Below are positions 53,701 through 60,786 of a stretch of DNA of 64,000 nt, piece after piece; within the stretch, counting starts at the first letter, position 1, and the number at the start of each line of letters is the position of its first letter. The position numbers and the translations under genes were made by a program. The notes below the pieces were generated by a model that worked only from the letters and a program-made list of their open reading frames with translations, searched no databases and was not told where the DNA came from. Origin of the DNA: Streptomyces durmitorensis. Lineage in GTDB: Bacteria > Actinomycetota > Actinomycetes > Streptomycetales > Streptomycetaceae. The stretch spans positions 9,176,001 through 9,240,000 of the forward strand of contig NZ_CP097289.1 in the NCBI RefSeq assembly GCF_023498005.1, in the 5' to 3' direction.

Positions 53701-53873
53701 CCGCCCTCTGGAACGACCTGGGGCTGCCGCTGCCCCGCGCCCGCACCCTGCGCGATCTCGCCGCGGCGCGGGAGGCCGCGGGCGACCGGGTGGCGGCAGG
53801 TGCGCTGCGCGCCGAGGCGCGGGAGGTCTTCACGGCGTACGAGGCGCGCGAACGGAACGAGCCGGGACTCTGA
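50799..53873 (+). CDS. SARP/AfsR-type regulator (BTAD, NB-ARC, TPR)
   Basis: 1024 residues from the ATG at 50799; the GTG at 50811 has a better spaced GGAG and is equally possible. An OmpR-type DNA-binding domain (about 10-95; VEAWRAGRRLALGGPKPRAL, IQSYVSALRRAL) is followed by BTAD (about 100-245), then an NB-ARC ATPase with intact Walker A VLSGPGGVGKSTLGVRAA (about 310) and Walker B RRVLLVLDDAASES. TPR repeats fill the last 350 residues (GDIRGRAAAFAGLGSALREA and so on). AfsR-type proteins activate secondary metabolism by binding heptameric direct repeats; such a repeat lies just downstream. Confidence 0.93.
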   Translation: METGVNTDTDYRLLGPVEAWRAGRRLALGGPKPRALLAALLLEPGRVVSVDALIDAIWGERPPDTARSLIQSYVSALRRALSADAIETRPPGYLIHANATLVDRVEFERLAVQGRQAAAEGDHAAAARLLGDALALWRGPALGGIGETLRAMADQLEEARQAALEERIAADLAQTGRERELVAELTALVATHPTRERLRGQLMLALYRLGRQADALAVYVDGRDVLAEELGIDPGPDLRRMHEAILRADEALLPVAPDAPDPAVPRDAVAVPVAALLPPTIGDFTGRDTQLADVRAALSGTREAMPVVVLSGPGGVGKSTLGVRAAHQVADAYPDGQLYAELRGATDPVAPGEVLGRLLYALGADPPDGDAERRDLFRSLVAGRRVLLVLDDAASESQVRPLLPGSATCGVLITARARLGALPCTHRADLDVLDTEPGTELLGRVAGERRVTDEPDAARRIVELCGGLPLAIRIAGARLATRTHWTARMFADRLADEHHRLDELAVGDLEVRAGLGMSYRALDAPARTALRRLGLLAAPDVAAWVVTALLDVPEAEADRVVEQLIDAQLLHCTGVDRAGQPRYRPHDLVRVYAAERADAEDPPAERAAAVGRALGAWLWLTGRAASATPSGAVELHRGLLDAGGPGGAAGEALRKLVCPVGPEATQRALADPAAWFEAEADAIAAAVERAAALDLHTLSCEAAAALCSSAYTVGNRFEAWWRTHDAALAAARRAEDRAGEALLLIGLGQLRYEQDRFPESQGYFKQAAGLCDELGDIRGRAAAFAGLGSALREAGRLRAAQETLVRAVDGFRRLSDDPGIGLSCRYAGSVQLELGDFEASRAFLDESLRAYRRLGSRRGESLTLRSLGLVHRALGEYGAAEDLSGRAVDLLRTLGDPLMLAYAMQARAKSRIRLGRSAEAAAEIRTVLDVCRGQRDRFGEALGLRTLGECELAAGRLDTAEQHLTAAAALWNDLGLPLPRARTLRDLAAAREAAGDRVAAGALRAEAREVFTAYEARERNEPGL

Positions 53874-54202
53874 CCCGGTCCCGGCGTGCGGTGCCCTGAA
53901 GTCCGCTTACCGCGCACTTGCAGAGAACTTGCAGCGGGCTGCGTCACGCTGTGGATGTCGGCGGGTGTACGTGCCCACGGCAACGGGGGATCGCAGTAAA
54001 CAACGGGGGACTCAGCGGAATTCATCGGGGGAAGCACGGGGGAAGGCCACTGATGCCTCGTACGGCCCACACCACCGACACCGTCGGTCGTGTGGGCCGC
54101 TCGTCGCGTAGAGCCCCTGCCAGGGCACGGAGGGGACTCCGGGGGCGGGCGGCAGCCCGTCCCCGGAGCTGTGCCCGCCACCGTCGCCACGAAGGGGCAA
54201 GC
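53874..54202 (+). other. 329-nt leader region of VanX-like gene
   Basis: The gap holds a pair of direct repeats (53916-53934) and two hairpins. Hairpin 1 (54063-54099) has 17-nt arms with one mismatch. Hairpin 2 (54123-54176) is a compound stem with GGGCAC/GTGCCC outside and CTCCGGGG/CCCCGGAG inside. A GAAGGGG ribosome site precedes the ATG at 54203. Several GGGGGA-like purine runs fall between. No credible gene is present. Confidence 0.55.
53916..53934 (+). promoter_or_regulatory. SARP-style direct repeats
   Basis: ACTTGCAG occurs at 53916-53923 and 53927-53934, an 11-nt start-to-start period. That is the helical phasing reported for SARP/AfsR heptamer sites. It lies 43 nt after the SARP gene's stop and points toward the VanX-like gene, so direct activation is plausible. 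Confidence 0.5.
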
Positions 54203-54895
54203 ATGTCGCCGATCATCCTCATGAACGACCCCAGAGTCGTCGGCATACAGGTCGAGGAATGCGGCGAAGCCCTCGTCGACCTGCGCCAACTGCCCTTCCT
54301 GGACGTCGACGACCGCCTCGCCGACCCGGCCGGGTCCTACGCCCAGCTGCGCGAGGGCGTCGCCTGGCGCCTGGCCCGCGCCGCCCGGCTGCTGCCCGAG
54401 GGCCTGCGCTTCCTGGTCACCGAGGGATACCGCCCGCTCGCCCTGCAGATCCAGTACTTCGACGACTACGCGGCCGAGCTCAGGAAGGCCAACCCCGACT
54501 GGTCGGACGCCTACCTCCACCGGCAGACGAGCCGCTCCCTCTCGCCGCCCGAAGTGGGCCCGCACGTCGCGGGCGCCGCGGTCGACCTGACCCTGTGCAC
54601 CACGTCCGGCACCGAACTCGATCTCGGCACCCCGGTCAACGCGAGCCCCGAGGAGAGCGAGGGCGCCTGCTACATGGACTGCGACCTCATCACCCCGACC
54701 GCCCGCCGCAACCGCCGCACCCTCACCGCCGCTCTCGCCACGGCGGGCCTGGTCAACTACCCCACGGAGTGGTGGCACTGGTCCTACGGCGACCGCTACT
54801 GGGCCCTGACGACCGAGGCACCCACCGCGCGGTACGGACCGATGACGCTCGAGCCCCCGGCCGAGAATCCGAACGGTCCGAACATGCGGCGATGA
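54203..54895 (+). CDS. VanX-like D-alanyl-D-alanine dipeptidase
   Basis: 230 residues. Peptidase M15D elements are present: VTEGYRPLALQIQYFDDYA (about 72-90), the zinc motif as VGPHVAGAAVDLTLC (the usual first Ser is Gly, but His and Asp ligands are kept) and the catalytic/ligand EWWHWSYGD (about 193-201). No signal peptide is seen, as for cytosolic VanX. It would hydrolyse D-Ala-D-Ala or similar dipeptides. No vanH, vanA or vanRS partners lie nearby, so a role in peptide catabolism or wall turnover is as likely as glycopeptide resistance. Confidence 0.88.
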   Translation: MSPIILMNDPRVVGIQVEECGEALVDLRQLPFLDVDDRLADPAGSYAQLREGVAWRLARAARLLPEGLRFLVTEGYRPLALQIQYFDDYAAELRKANPDWSDAYLHRQTSRSLSPPEVGPHVAGAAVDLTLCTTSGTELDLGTPVNASPEESEGACYMDCDLITPTARRNRRTLTAALATAGLVNYPTEWWHWSYGDRYWALTTEAPTARYGPMTLEPPAENPNGPNMRR

Positions 54896-54980
54896 GTTCG
54901 GGGCGCCCGTCCGGTCTGCCCGATCGGCCGCCAACTGCTCGAACGTGCGCTATCGCCCCGCCGCAGGATGAGTCAGGAGG

Positions 54981-56126
54981 CTACGAGGCGAACGGCACCG
55001 CCGCCGGTGTCTCGTCGAGTGATGCCGCCGCGGGGTGGCGCCAAAGGCCCCGCGTGGCCAGCTGCGGCAGCACGCCCTCGCCGAACCAGTACGCCTCCTC
55101 CACGTGCGGGTAGCCGGAGAGCACGAACTCGTCGATGCCCAGGGCGTGGTACTCCGCGATGCGGTCGGCGATCTCCGTGTGCGAGCCGACCAGGGCCGTG
55201 CCCGCGCCGCCCCGCAGGAGGCCAATGCCTGCCCATAGGTTCGGGTAGATCTCCAGGCGGTCGGTGTTGCCGCCGTGCAGGGCCAGCATGCGCTTCTGGC
55301 CCTCGGAGCCGGAGCGGGCCAGGCCCTGCTGCACCTCGCTGATCACGGACGGGTCGGTGCCCGACAGGAGGCGGTTCGCCTGGGCCCAGGCTTCCTCGGC
55401 CGTGTCACGGGCGATGACATGCAGGCGGATGCCGAAGCGGACCTCGCGGCCCTCGGCCCTGGCCAGTGTGCGGATCCAGGCGATCTTTTCGGCCACTTGG
55501 GCAGGTGGTTCGCCCCAGGTGAGGTACACGTCGCTGTGGCGGGCCGCCACCGGGCCCGCCGCCTTTGACGAGCCGCCGAAGTAGACCGGTGGCACCGGGG
55601 CGGGGAGGCGGGCGAGGCGGGCCTGTTCGACGCGTTCGTGGTCACCTCGGAAGTCGACGGTCTCGCCGCGCCACAGGGAGCGGACGATGTGCAGGAACTC
55701 GTCGCAGCGGGCGTAGCGCTCGTCCTTGCCGAGGAAGTCCCCGTACGCGCGCTGCTCGTGGTCCTCGCCGCCCGTGACGATGTTGAGGAGCAGGCGTCCG
55801 CCGGAGTGCCGCTGATAGGTCGCCGCCATCTGCGCGGCGAGGGTCGGAGTGACGAGACCGGGGCGGAAGGCCACCAGGAACTTCAGGCGCTCGGTCGACT
55901 GCACCAGCATCGCCGTGGTCAGCCAGGCGTCCTCGCACCAGGCGCCGGTGGGGGTGAGTGCTCCCTCGAAGCCCAACTGTTCTGCCGTACGCGCCACTTG
56001 GGTGAGGTAGGCGAGTGTGGCGGGGCGGTCGCCCCCGGCGGCACCGGTGGGCACGCCGTGGCCGCCGCCGACGATGTGGCGGCTGTCGCCGTTGGTGGGC
56101 AGGAACCAATGGAAGGTCAGGGGCAT
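54981..56126 (-). CDS. ssuD: SsuD-like FMNH2-dependent alkanesulfonate monooxygenase
   Basis: 381 residues. The bacterial-luciferase fold shows LTFHWFLPTNGDSRHIVGGG, AFRPGLVTPTLAAQMAATYQ, LLLNIVTGGEDHEQRAYGDF and VLSGYPHVEEAYWFGEGVLP, matching SsuD. It releases sulfite from alkanesulfonates with O2 and FMNH2 supplied by the ssuE-like reductase of the same operon. It is the last gene of the minus-strand operon. Between its AGAGGA ribosome site and its ATG lies a run of nine cytosines. Confidence 0.93.
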   Translation of the reverse strand: MPLTFHWFLPTNGDSRHIVGGGHGVPTGAAGGDRPATLAYLTQVARTAEQLGFEGALTPTGAWCEDAWLTTAMLVQSTERLKFLVAFRPGLVTPTLAAQMAATYQRHSGGRLLLNIVTGGEDHEQRAYGDFLGKDERYARCDEFLHIVRSLWRGETVDFRGDHERVEQARLARLPAPVPPVYFGGSSKAAGPVAARHSDVYLTWGEPPAQVAEKIAWIRTLARAEGREVRFGIRLHVIARDTAEEAWAQANRLLSGTDPSVISEVQQGLARSGSEGQKRMLALHGGNTDRLEIYPNLWAGIGLLRGGAGTALVGSHTEIADRIAEYHALGIDEFVLSGYPHVEEAYWFGEGVLPQLATRGLWRHPAAASLDETPAAVPFAS

Positions 56127-56130
56127 GGGT

Positions 56131-56139
56131 GGGGGGGGG
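56131..56139 (-). repeat. C9 homopolymer between ribosome site and ssuD start
   Basis: Nine consecutive G on the plus strand are nine C in the message, between AGAGGA and the ATG. Each slippage would change the spacing between ribosome site and start (now about 13 nt), so translation of ssuD could vary with tract length. Confidence 0.7.
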
Positions 56140-56213
56140 TCCTCTGTGAGCCATGTGAGTCGTATGAGCGGGGTCGTCGGTGTGGTTGATGTGGACGTGA
56201 AGTCGGGCTGGTC

Positions 56214-57338
56214 TCACACCAGGCCGTTGCGGGGCGGCGGGGTGTCGTTGAGCTCCCAGTCGCCCAGGTGGCGGAGCTTGAGACGGCGTGGGTCGTGCAA
56301 GGTGTGGGTGCGGGCGTTGCGCCAGTGCCGGTGGAGGTTCAGGTCCCGGTCCGCTGCGCGGGTGCCGATGAGCTCGAAGATGCCGCTGGAGACGGCCAGG
56401 GCCACCGCGTCGGACTGCGCGCGGGCCGCGGCCACCGCGGCCGACGCCTCGGCGGCGCTCTGCTCGGTCAGTTCGGCGCGGGCGGCGTCCAGGGCGTCAC
56501 CGGCCTCGCGCAGCAGGGCGCGCGCGGAGCGCACCCGCAGGGCGAGTTCGCCGAAGCCGTCGATGACCGCGCCCTCGTCCGCGGCGCGCTCCACGCTCGC
56601 CTCCAGGCGGGGGCGGGCCAGGGAATGGATGAGCCGCTTGCCCTCGCGCAGGGCGCCGACCGCGATGCCCGTGTCGATGGCCGCGTGCAGATACTGGCCG
56701 AAGGCGCCGAACACCTCGTCCTTCTCGAAGACCGAGTACACGGGCACGATGTGCTCGGCGGGCACCCGCACCTGGTCGAAGCGGACGGTGCCGCTGCCGG
56801 TGGTGCGCTGGCCCATGCCGTTCCAGTCGTCCTCGACGCGCACGCCGGGATGGTCGGCCGGCACCCAGGCGGCATGCGTGCGGCCCTCCTCGTCGTCGGC
56901 GTACACCGGGATCCAGTGCGCGAAGAGCGATCCGGTCGCGTAGAACTTGGTGCCGTTCAGGACGCGGCCGCCGTCGGGGTGCCGTTCGAAGCCGATGGCG
57001 AACTCACGGGCCGTACGGGTGCCTCGTTCGGAGAGCGCGTTGCCGAAGTGCCGCCCCGCGATGACCTCCCGGTAGAAGAAGGCGCGCTGCTCCTCGGTGC
57101 CCGCGTGGGCCAGGACGTTGACGAAGAAGTAGTGGTTCTGCGGGATCTGGCCGACGCTCGCGTCACCGGCCGTCAGCTCCGTGAACGCCTCGCCCAGGCT
57201 GCGCACCGAGCTCGGGCCCGCCATACGAGCGGGGGATCGAGAGCGTGAAGAGACCGGCTTCGGTGAGCTCGCGCAACGCTCGGCCACCTGACGGGCGAGC
57301 GCGATCGCCTCCGCATCGGAGGCGGGGATACGGGGCAT
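56214..57338 (-). CDS. SfnB/DszC-like acyl-CoA-dehydrogenase-type flavin monooxygenase with frame-scrambled patch
   Basis: 374 residues from ATG (MPRIPASDAEAIALARQVAE). The acyl-CoA-dehydrogenase fold is seen in VGQIPQNHYFFVNVLAHAGT, LNGTKFYATGSLFAHWIPVY and the C-terminal ELIGTRAADRDLNLHRHWRN, typical of the SfnB/DszC sulfur-acquisition group, which uses reduced flavin and O2. Residues 22-45 do not look like the family. In another frame the same DNA reads LRELTEAGLFTLSIPRSYGG, exactly the expected segment. Two compensating indels near 57275 and 57206 explain it, real or sequencing errors. The other operon genes are consistent with an organosulfur role. Confidence 0.82.
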   Translation of the reverse strand: MPRIPASDAEAIALARQVAERCASSPKPVSSRSRSPARMAGPSSVRSLGEAFTELTAGDASVGQIPQNHYFFVNVLAHAGTEEQRAFFYREVIAGRHFGNALSERGTRTAREFAIGFERHPDGGRVLNGTKFYATGSLFAHWIPVYADDEEGRTHAAWVPADHPGVRVEDDWNGMGQRTTGSGTVRFDQVRVPAEHIVPVYSVFEKDEVFGAFGQYLHAAIDTGIAVGALREGKRLIHSLARPRLEASVERAADEGAVIDGFGELALRVRSARALLREAGDALDAARAELTEQSAAEASAAVAAARAQSDAVALAVSSGIFELIGTRAADRDLNLHRHWRNARTHTLHDPRRLKLRHLGDWELNDTPPPRNGLV

Positions 57339-57422
57339 GGGCGGGCCTTTCGGGTGCCGGGGAGGGAGGAGGAGGGATGTGGGGTGGCGCTCTCCGTGCG
57401 GAAGGGAAAGCCGATTGCCCCC

Positions 57423-57977
57423 TCACGCGACCGCGAGCCGCGTCGGCTCCGCGAGCACCTCGCGGAAGCGGTCGACGACGGGCGCGAGGCCGGCGTCCGC
57501 GTCGGGCGTGAGGCTGACCGTCCCGTCGTCGGCGGCCGTGATGTGGCGGTCCAGGACGAACCAGCCCTGGGTTACCTCGGCACCGAGCGAGGTGAGGACG
57601 GGCCGCAGCGCGTAGTCGACGGCGAGGACATGGGCGGGGGAGCCGCCGGTGGCCAGCGGCAGGACGGGCTTGCCGCGCAGCGCGTACTGCGGAAGGAGGT
57701 CGAGGAAGGTCTTGAGTACGCCTGAGTACGCCGCCTTGTAGACGGGTGTGCCGACCACGAGCGCGTCGGCGTCCTCGACGAGGGCGACCGCCTCGGCGAC
57801 GGCGGGATGCGAGGTGTCCGCGGACAGGAGCGCTTCGGCGGGCAGCGTGCGTACGTCCAGTGACCGCACCCGGTGCCCCTGCGCGGCGAGGTCGCGGCCC
57901 AGGTGCTTGACGAGACGCGCGGTGCGGGAGGAGCCGGGGGCGGATGCGCTGCCGGTGAGCGTGAGAACGGTGGCCAT
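57423..57977 (-). CDS. ssuE: SsuE-like NAD(P)H-dependent FMN reductase
   Basis: 184 residues. The flavodoxin-like start ATVLTLTGSASAPGSSRTAR is the FMN phosphate loop, and VVGTPVYKAAYSGVLKTFLD with LPQYALRGKPVLPLATGG are the SsuE/MsuE signatures. It makes FMNH2 for the two monooxygenases downstream on the same strand. It follows a 28-residue leader peptide after a 234-nt gap. Confidence 0.93.
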   Translation of the reverse strand: MATVLTLTGSASAPGSSRTARLVKHLGRDLAAQGHRVRSLDVRTLPAEALLSADTSHPAVAEAVALVEDADALVVGTPVYKAAYSGVLKTFLDLLPQYALRGKPVLPLATGGSPAHVLAVDYALRPVLTSLGAEVTQGWFVLDRHITAADDGTVSLTPDADAGLAPVVDRFREVLAEPTRLAVA

Positions 57978-58211
57978 GGCGGAAGTCCTTCGGGTACGCG
58001 GCCACGTGGGCCGGTGGTGCGAGGCAGGGGGAGGCGAGGGAAGGCGGGCAGGCGGCAGGCCTGCGGATGCACGCAGTCGCGAAGGGCGCGGCGCTGCTCG
58101 GCACGTAGGCGGGACCCGTCAGACCCGACAGGGAAGCGCACGGGCCGTCAACAGGCCCGGCAGGTCGCGGAGTTCACGTGCACGAGAGACGGTGGAGTGC
58201 CCGGCGGATGC

Positions 58212-58298
58212 TCAGCGGCCGTGGCGACAGCAGGCGCTGCACACCCGCGCGAGGTCGACGTACCGTCGCCGCGTGAGGGGGGATCGCACTGCATTCAT
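58212..58298 (-). CDS. 28-residue sulfur-type leader peptide
   Basis: The small ORF, too short for most gene finders, starts MNAVRSPLTRRR and ends YVDLARVCSACCRHGR. The [VI]DL-x-RV-x-SA-x-C pattern is characteristic of the putative leader peptides found before sulfur-assimilation genes in actinobacteria, and the three cysteines near the end fit ribosome stalling when cysteine is scarce. It lies ahead of the ssuE/sfnB-like/ssuD operon on the same strand and divergent from a LysR gene. Cis-regulation by cysteine is inference from these features. Confidence 0.85.
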   Translation of the reverse strand: MNAVRSPLTRRRYVDLARVCSACCRHGR

Positions 58299-58348
58299 GT
58301 GCTCGATTCAAGCAGCTGCCCCCACGGGACGTCGAGTCGGTAATCACT

Positions 58349-58365
58349 AAGCCCTGATAGGGTTT
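58349..58365. promoter_or_regulatory. LysR-type dyad in sulfur operon control region
   Basis: AAGCCCT-GAT-AGGGTTT is an inverted repeat with one mismatch, midway between the leader ORF and the divergent LysR gene, 37 nt before the latter's ATG. It is a likely site for that regulator. Confidence 0.55.
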
Positions 58366-58402
58366 CCCTCCCACATCGGGGGTTCGGTGAGAGGCGCGCG
58401 GC

Positions 58403-59311
58403 ATGCGGACGGAGCAGCTCGAGTACATCGAGGCGGTCACCCGGCTCGGCTCACTGCGCCGCGCCGCGGGCGAACTCCACCTCTCCCAGCCCGCGTTGAG
58501 CGAGACCGTGCGGAACCTCGAGCGGGAGCTCGGCGTCTCGCTCCTGGACCGTCACCGCTCCGGCGTGAAGGTCAGCGACGAGGGCCGTGAGCTCCTGCCG
58601 CACATCATCGGCGTACTGGAGTCGGTGGACCGGCTGCGCAGGGCCGCGCACGATCAGCACCAGTCCAGCCGTGTGGTGCGCGTCGGCACGGTGAACGCGG
58701 CGACGGCCCCGCTCCTGGTCCCCGCCGTGCGCGCCTTCCGGGAGACCCACCCGGCGACACAGGTGGAGATGGTCGGCTCGCAGCAGGACGACATCCACCG
58801 CGGCCTGCGCGAGGGGCGCTTCGACCTGGGCCTGGTCAACTACCTGGACGGCGACGACACCCCGCCCGACGTCGACACCACGGAGCTGCTGCGCGGCAGG
58901 CCCGTCGTCTGCCTGCACCCGGACAGCCCGCTGGCCCGTCTCAAGGCGGTCTCGCCCGCAGACCTGGAGACGGAACCGTTCATCGCGATGCGCGCCGGCT
59001 ACGTCATGCACCGCTACGCCCACCGCCTCCTCGGCGGCTCACCGCCGTCCTTCGCGTACTCCACGGACGGCGCGGAACTGGGCAAGCTGATGGTGGCCGA
59101 AGGCCTAGGGGCCGCGCTCCTGCCCGACTTCAGCGTCATCGGCGACCCGCTGGAGCGGGCCGGAATGATCACGCACCGCCCGCTCACGGACGAGACCACC
59201 CGTGTCCTCGTGGTCCTTCAGCGCCGCCGCAGTGATTCCTTTCCGCGGGCCGTGAGGGAGCTGCACGAGGCCTTCGTGACCAGGGCGACGGGGCTCAGGG
59301 AGCGTCCGTGA
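58403..59311 (+). CDS. LysR-family regulator of the sulfur operon
   Basis: 302 residues (MRTEQLEYIEAVTRLGSLRR). The HTH spans residues 1-60 (RRAAGELHLSQPALSETVRN, LERELGVSLLDRHRSG). The effector domain begins VVRVGTVNAATAPLLVPAVR and includes LGAALLPDFSVIGD. Divergent placement and the dyad between the genes make it the probable controller of the organosulfur operon, comparable in role to Cbl/CysB. The ligand is unknown. Confidence 0.92.
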   Translation: MRTEQLEYIEAVTRLGSLRRAAGELHLSQPALSETVRNLERELGVSLLDRHRSGVKVSDEGRELLPHIIGVLESVDRLRRAAHDQHQSSRVVRVGTVNAATAPLLVPAVRAFRETHPATQVEMVGSQQDDIHRGLREGRFDLGLVNYLDGDDTPPDVDTTELLRGRPVVCLHPDSPLARLKAVSPADLETEPFIAMRAGYVMHRYAHRLLGGSPPSFAYSTDGAELGKLMVAEGLGAALLPDFSVIGDPLERAGMITHRPLTDETTRVLVVLQRRRSDSFPRAVRELHEAFVTRATGLRERP

Positions 59312-59333
59312 GCCCCGCCTTGCCGCTCCTGCC

Positions 59334-59885
59334 TCACTGCCCCTGACTGCCGCGCACGGCCCCGCGCGCCACGGCCGACAGAAGCGAGCCGATGGCGACG
59401 CCAATGGCCAGGTAGACGGCCGCCGTGCCGATCTGGGCTTCGAGCGACGCGTAGAAGGTGAAGGGCAGCAGCACCATCACGACGGTGGTCAGGGAGACGA
59501 TCCAGACAAGGAAGCGGCCTGCCTGGGGCGTGCCGAGCATCAGGAGATGCAGCAGGAGCGTCGCCGCAAGGGCGGCCAGCGCGGCACCGCCGGCCAGCAG
59601 CCCGGTCGAGGCATCGCCCATCGCGCCGTCACCTTCGGGCGCGAAGACCGGGATGCCGAGGATGCCCCGTACGAGCAGCAGCCCGACGACGGCGGTGAGG
59701 GCGGCGACCAGCGCGGTGACCAGGCCGCCGATCCACAGCCGCCCGGCGTCGACGCGGGAGCGCGAGGGCGGCGCCTGGTTCCCGTACTCGGAGGGCTGCC
59801 CGTAGCCGGAAGGCCCGCTGTAGCCCTGTGGCGATCCGTTGTCGTACCCCGGTTCGTAGCCGTAGGGCTGACGTGGTGGCTCCAT
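59334..59885 (-). CDS. DUF6069-type membrane protein
   Basis: 183 residues. A glycine/tyrosine/proline-rich cytosolic N-terminus (EPPRQPYGYEPGYDNGSPQG, about 1-40) precedes four hydrophobic segments (LWIGGLVTALVAALTAVVGL; LAGGAALAALAATLLLHLL; FLVWIVSLTTVVMVLLPFTF; AAVYLAIGVAIGSLLSAVA). The layout fits DUF6069, a family of unknown function. It is convergent with the LysR gene. Confidence 0.75.
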   Translation of the reverse strand: MEPPRQPYGYEPGYDNGSPQGYSGPSGYGQPSEYGNQAPPSRSRVDAGRLWIGGLVTALVAALTAVVGLLLVRGILGIPVFAPEGDGAMGDASTGLLAGGAALAALAATLLLHLLMLGTPQAGRFLVWIVSLTTVVMVLLPFTFYASLEAQIGTAAVYLAIGVAIGSLLSAVARGAVRGSQGQ

Positions 59886-60006
59886 GTGGCCTTACCCCTC
59901 CTCGCGGGACCCGTTCCCTCCGATCGTCCCGGCGTGTGGCCACACCACCAGTGGACAGCCGCCACACGAGTGCGGGCCTTCCGGGCGACCGGCGGGCAGG
60001 GAGCGG

Positions 60007-60417
60007 TCAGCCGGCTTCCGCATCGGGCTGGCCCAGGGCGTCCGCGAGGCAGGGAACGGGGTCGAAGACCGGAAGGAGGCCGGTCACCCGCAGGATGTGC
60101 AGGGTCAGCGGGCGGGAGCAGACCAGTTGCAGGCGGCCGCCGTGTTCCAGGATGCGCCGGCGGGCCCGGCACAGCAGGCGCAGGCCCGAGCAGTCGAAGA
60201 AGTCGACAGGGCTGAGGTCGATGATCGCGGTGAGGGCGGGCCGTGCTGTGTGTGCGTCCAGGGCAGGGGCCATGTCGAGGGCGGCGCTGATGTCGATGGC
60301 GCCGCGGAACTCCAGGACCAGATGACCTTGCGTGCGGTAGGTGTGCAGATGCCCGTTGCTGGCGGGCGGGGCGCCGTTGATCATGATGGCATCCTCGGTG
60401 TGGACGAGGCCTGACAT
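60007..60417 (-). CDS. STAS-domain protein (anti-sigma factor antagonist type)
   Basis: 136 residues. The STAS fold is seen in GHLVLEFRGAIDISAALDMA and AIIDLSPVDFFDCSGLRLLC; the Ser in DCSGL is at the position phosphorylated by anti-sigma kinases in SpoIIAA/RsbV-type proteins. The family releases sigma factors in partner-switching networks, or acts in other signalling. No kinase or sigma gene lies next to it here, so the partner is elsewhere. Confidence 0.88.
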   Translation of the reverse strand: MSGLVHTEDAIMINGAPPASNGHLHTYRTQGHLVLEFRGAIDISAALDMAPALDAHTARPALTAIIDLSPVDFFDCSGLRLLCRARRRILEHGGRLQLVCSRPLTLHILRVTGLLPVFDPVPCLADALGQPDAEAG

Positions 60418-60786
60418 GTGCCAAGGGAGGGGAGGGGAACGGGCTCACCGGGGGCCAGGGTGATCGTGAGTGGCGTACCGATGGGCAGGTCGCGGCAAGG
60501 CGTCTTGCCGGGCCGTGGCATCGGTCCGCGTATCCCTCATCTGCCCTGGTGGGACAGGGAGGTGAGAGATTTCCATCATGACCCCATCGGGGCGTGTTTG
60601 GCACATGTCTGGGGCAACTAACTCCGATTGCGGCGAAGTTGGCGTGCTGCTGCCTCGGCGTGTCGTGATGACGGGGCCGACTCGGACGGTCACCTGCGTA
60701 CGTCACCCGGAGCGGGCGACGTGCGGCGAGGCACCGAACCAGAAGGTGTCCGGCAGGAGTTGGTCCTGCTACGAGAGGACACCGTC
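60418..60786. other. 369-nt divergent gap between STAS and YihY genes
   Basis: The one clear structure is a perfect inverted repeat CGGCAAG-GCGT-CTTGCCG at 60493-60510, upstream of the STAS gene. A GAGAGGA ribosome site precedes the YihY start. No other gene or promoter can be supported. Confidence 0.45.

Larger units (their letters stand above)
57978..58402. other. 425-nt region with leader peptide and LysR site
   Basis: It contains the leader ORF (58212-58298) and a LysR-like dyad (58349-58365). The 234 nt between leader stop and ssuE start has no other gene; it is GC-rich and could fold into alternative structures, as expected for attenuation. Confidence 0.55.

Noticed and set aside
54203-54895. 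Glycopeptide-resistance locus
   Set aside because: The VanX-like gene has no vanH, vanA or vanRS neighbours; resistance cannot be claimed from one gene.
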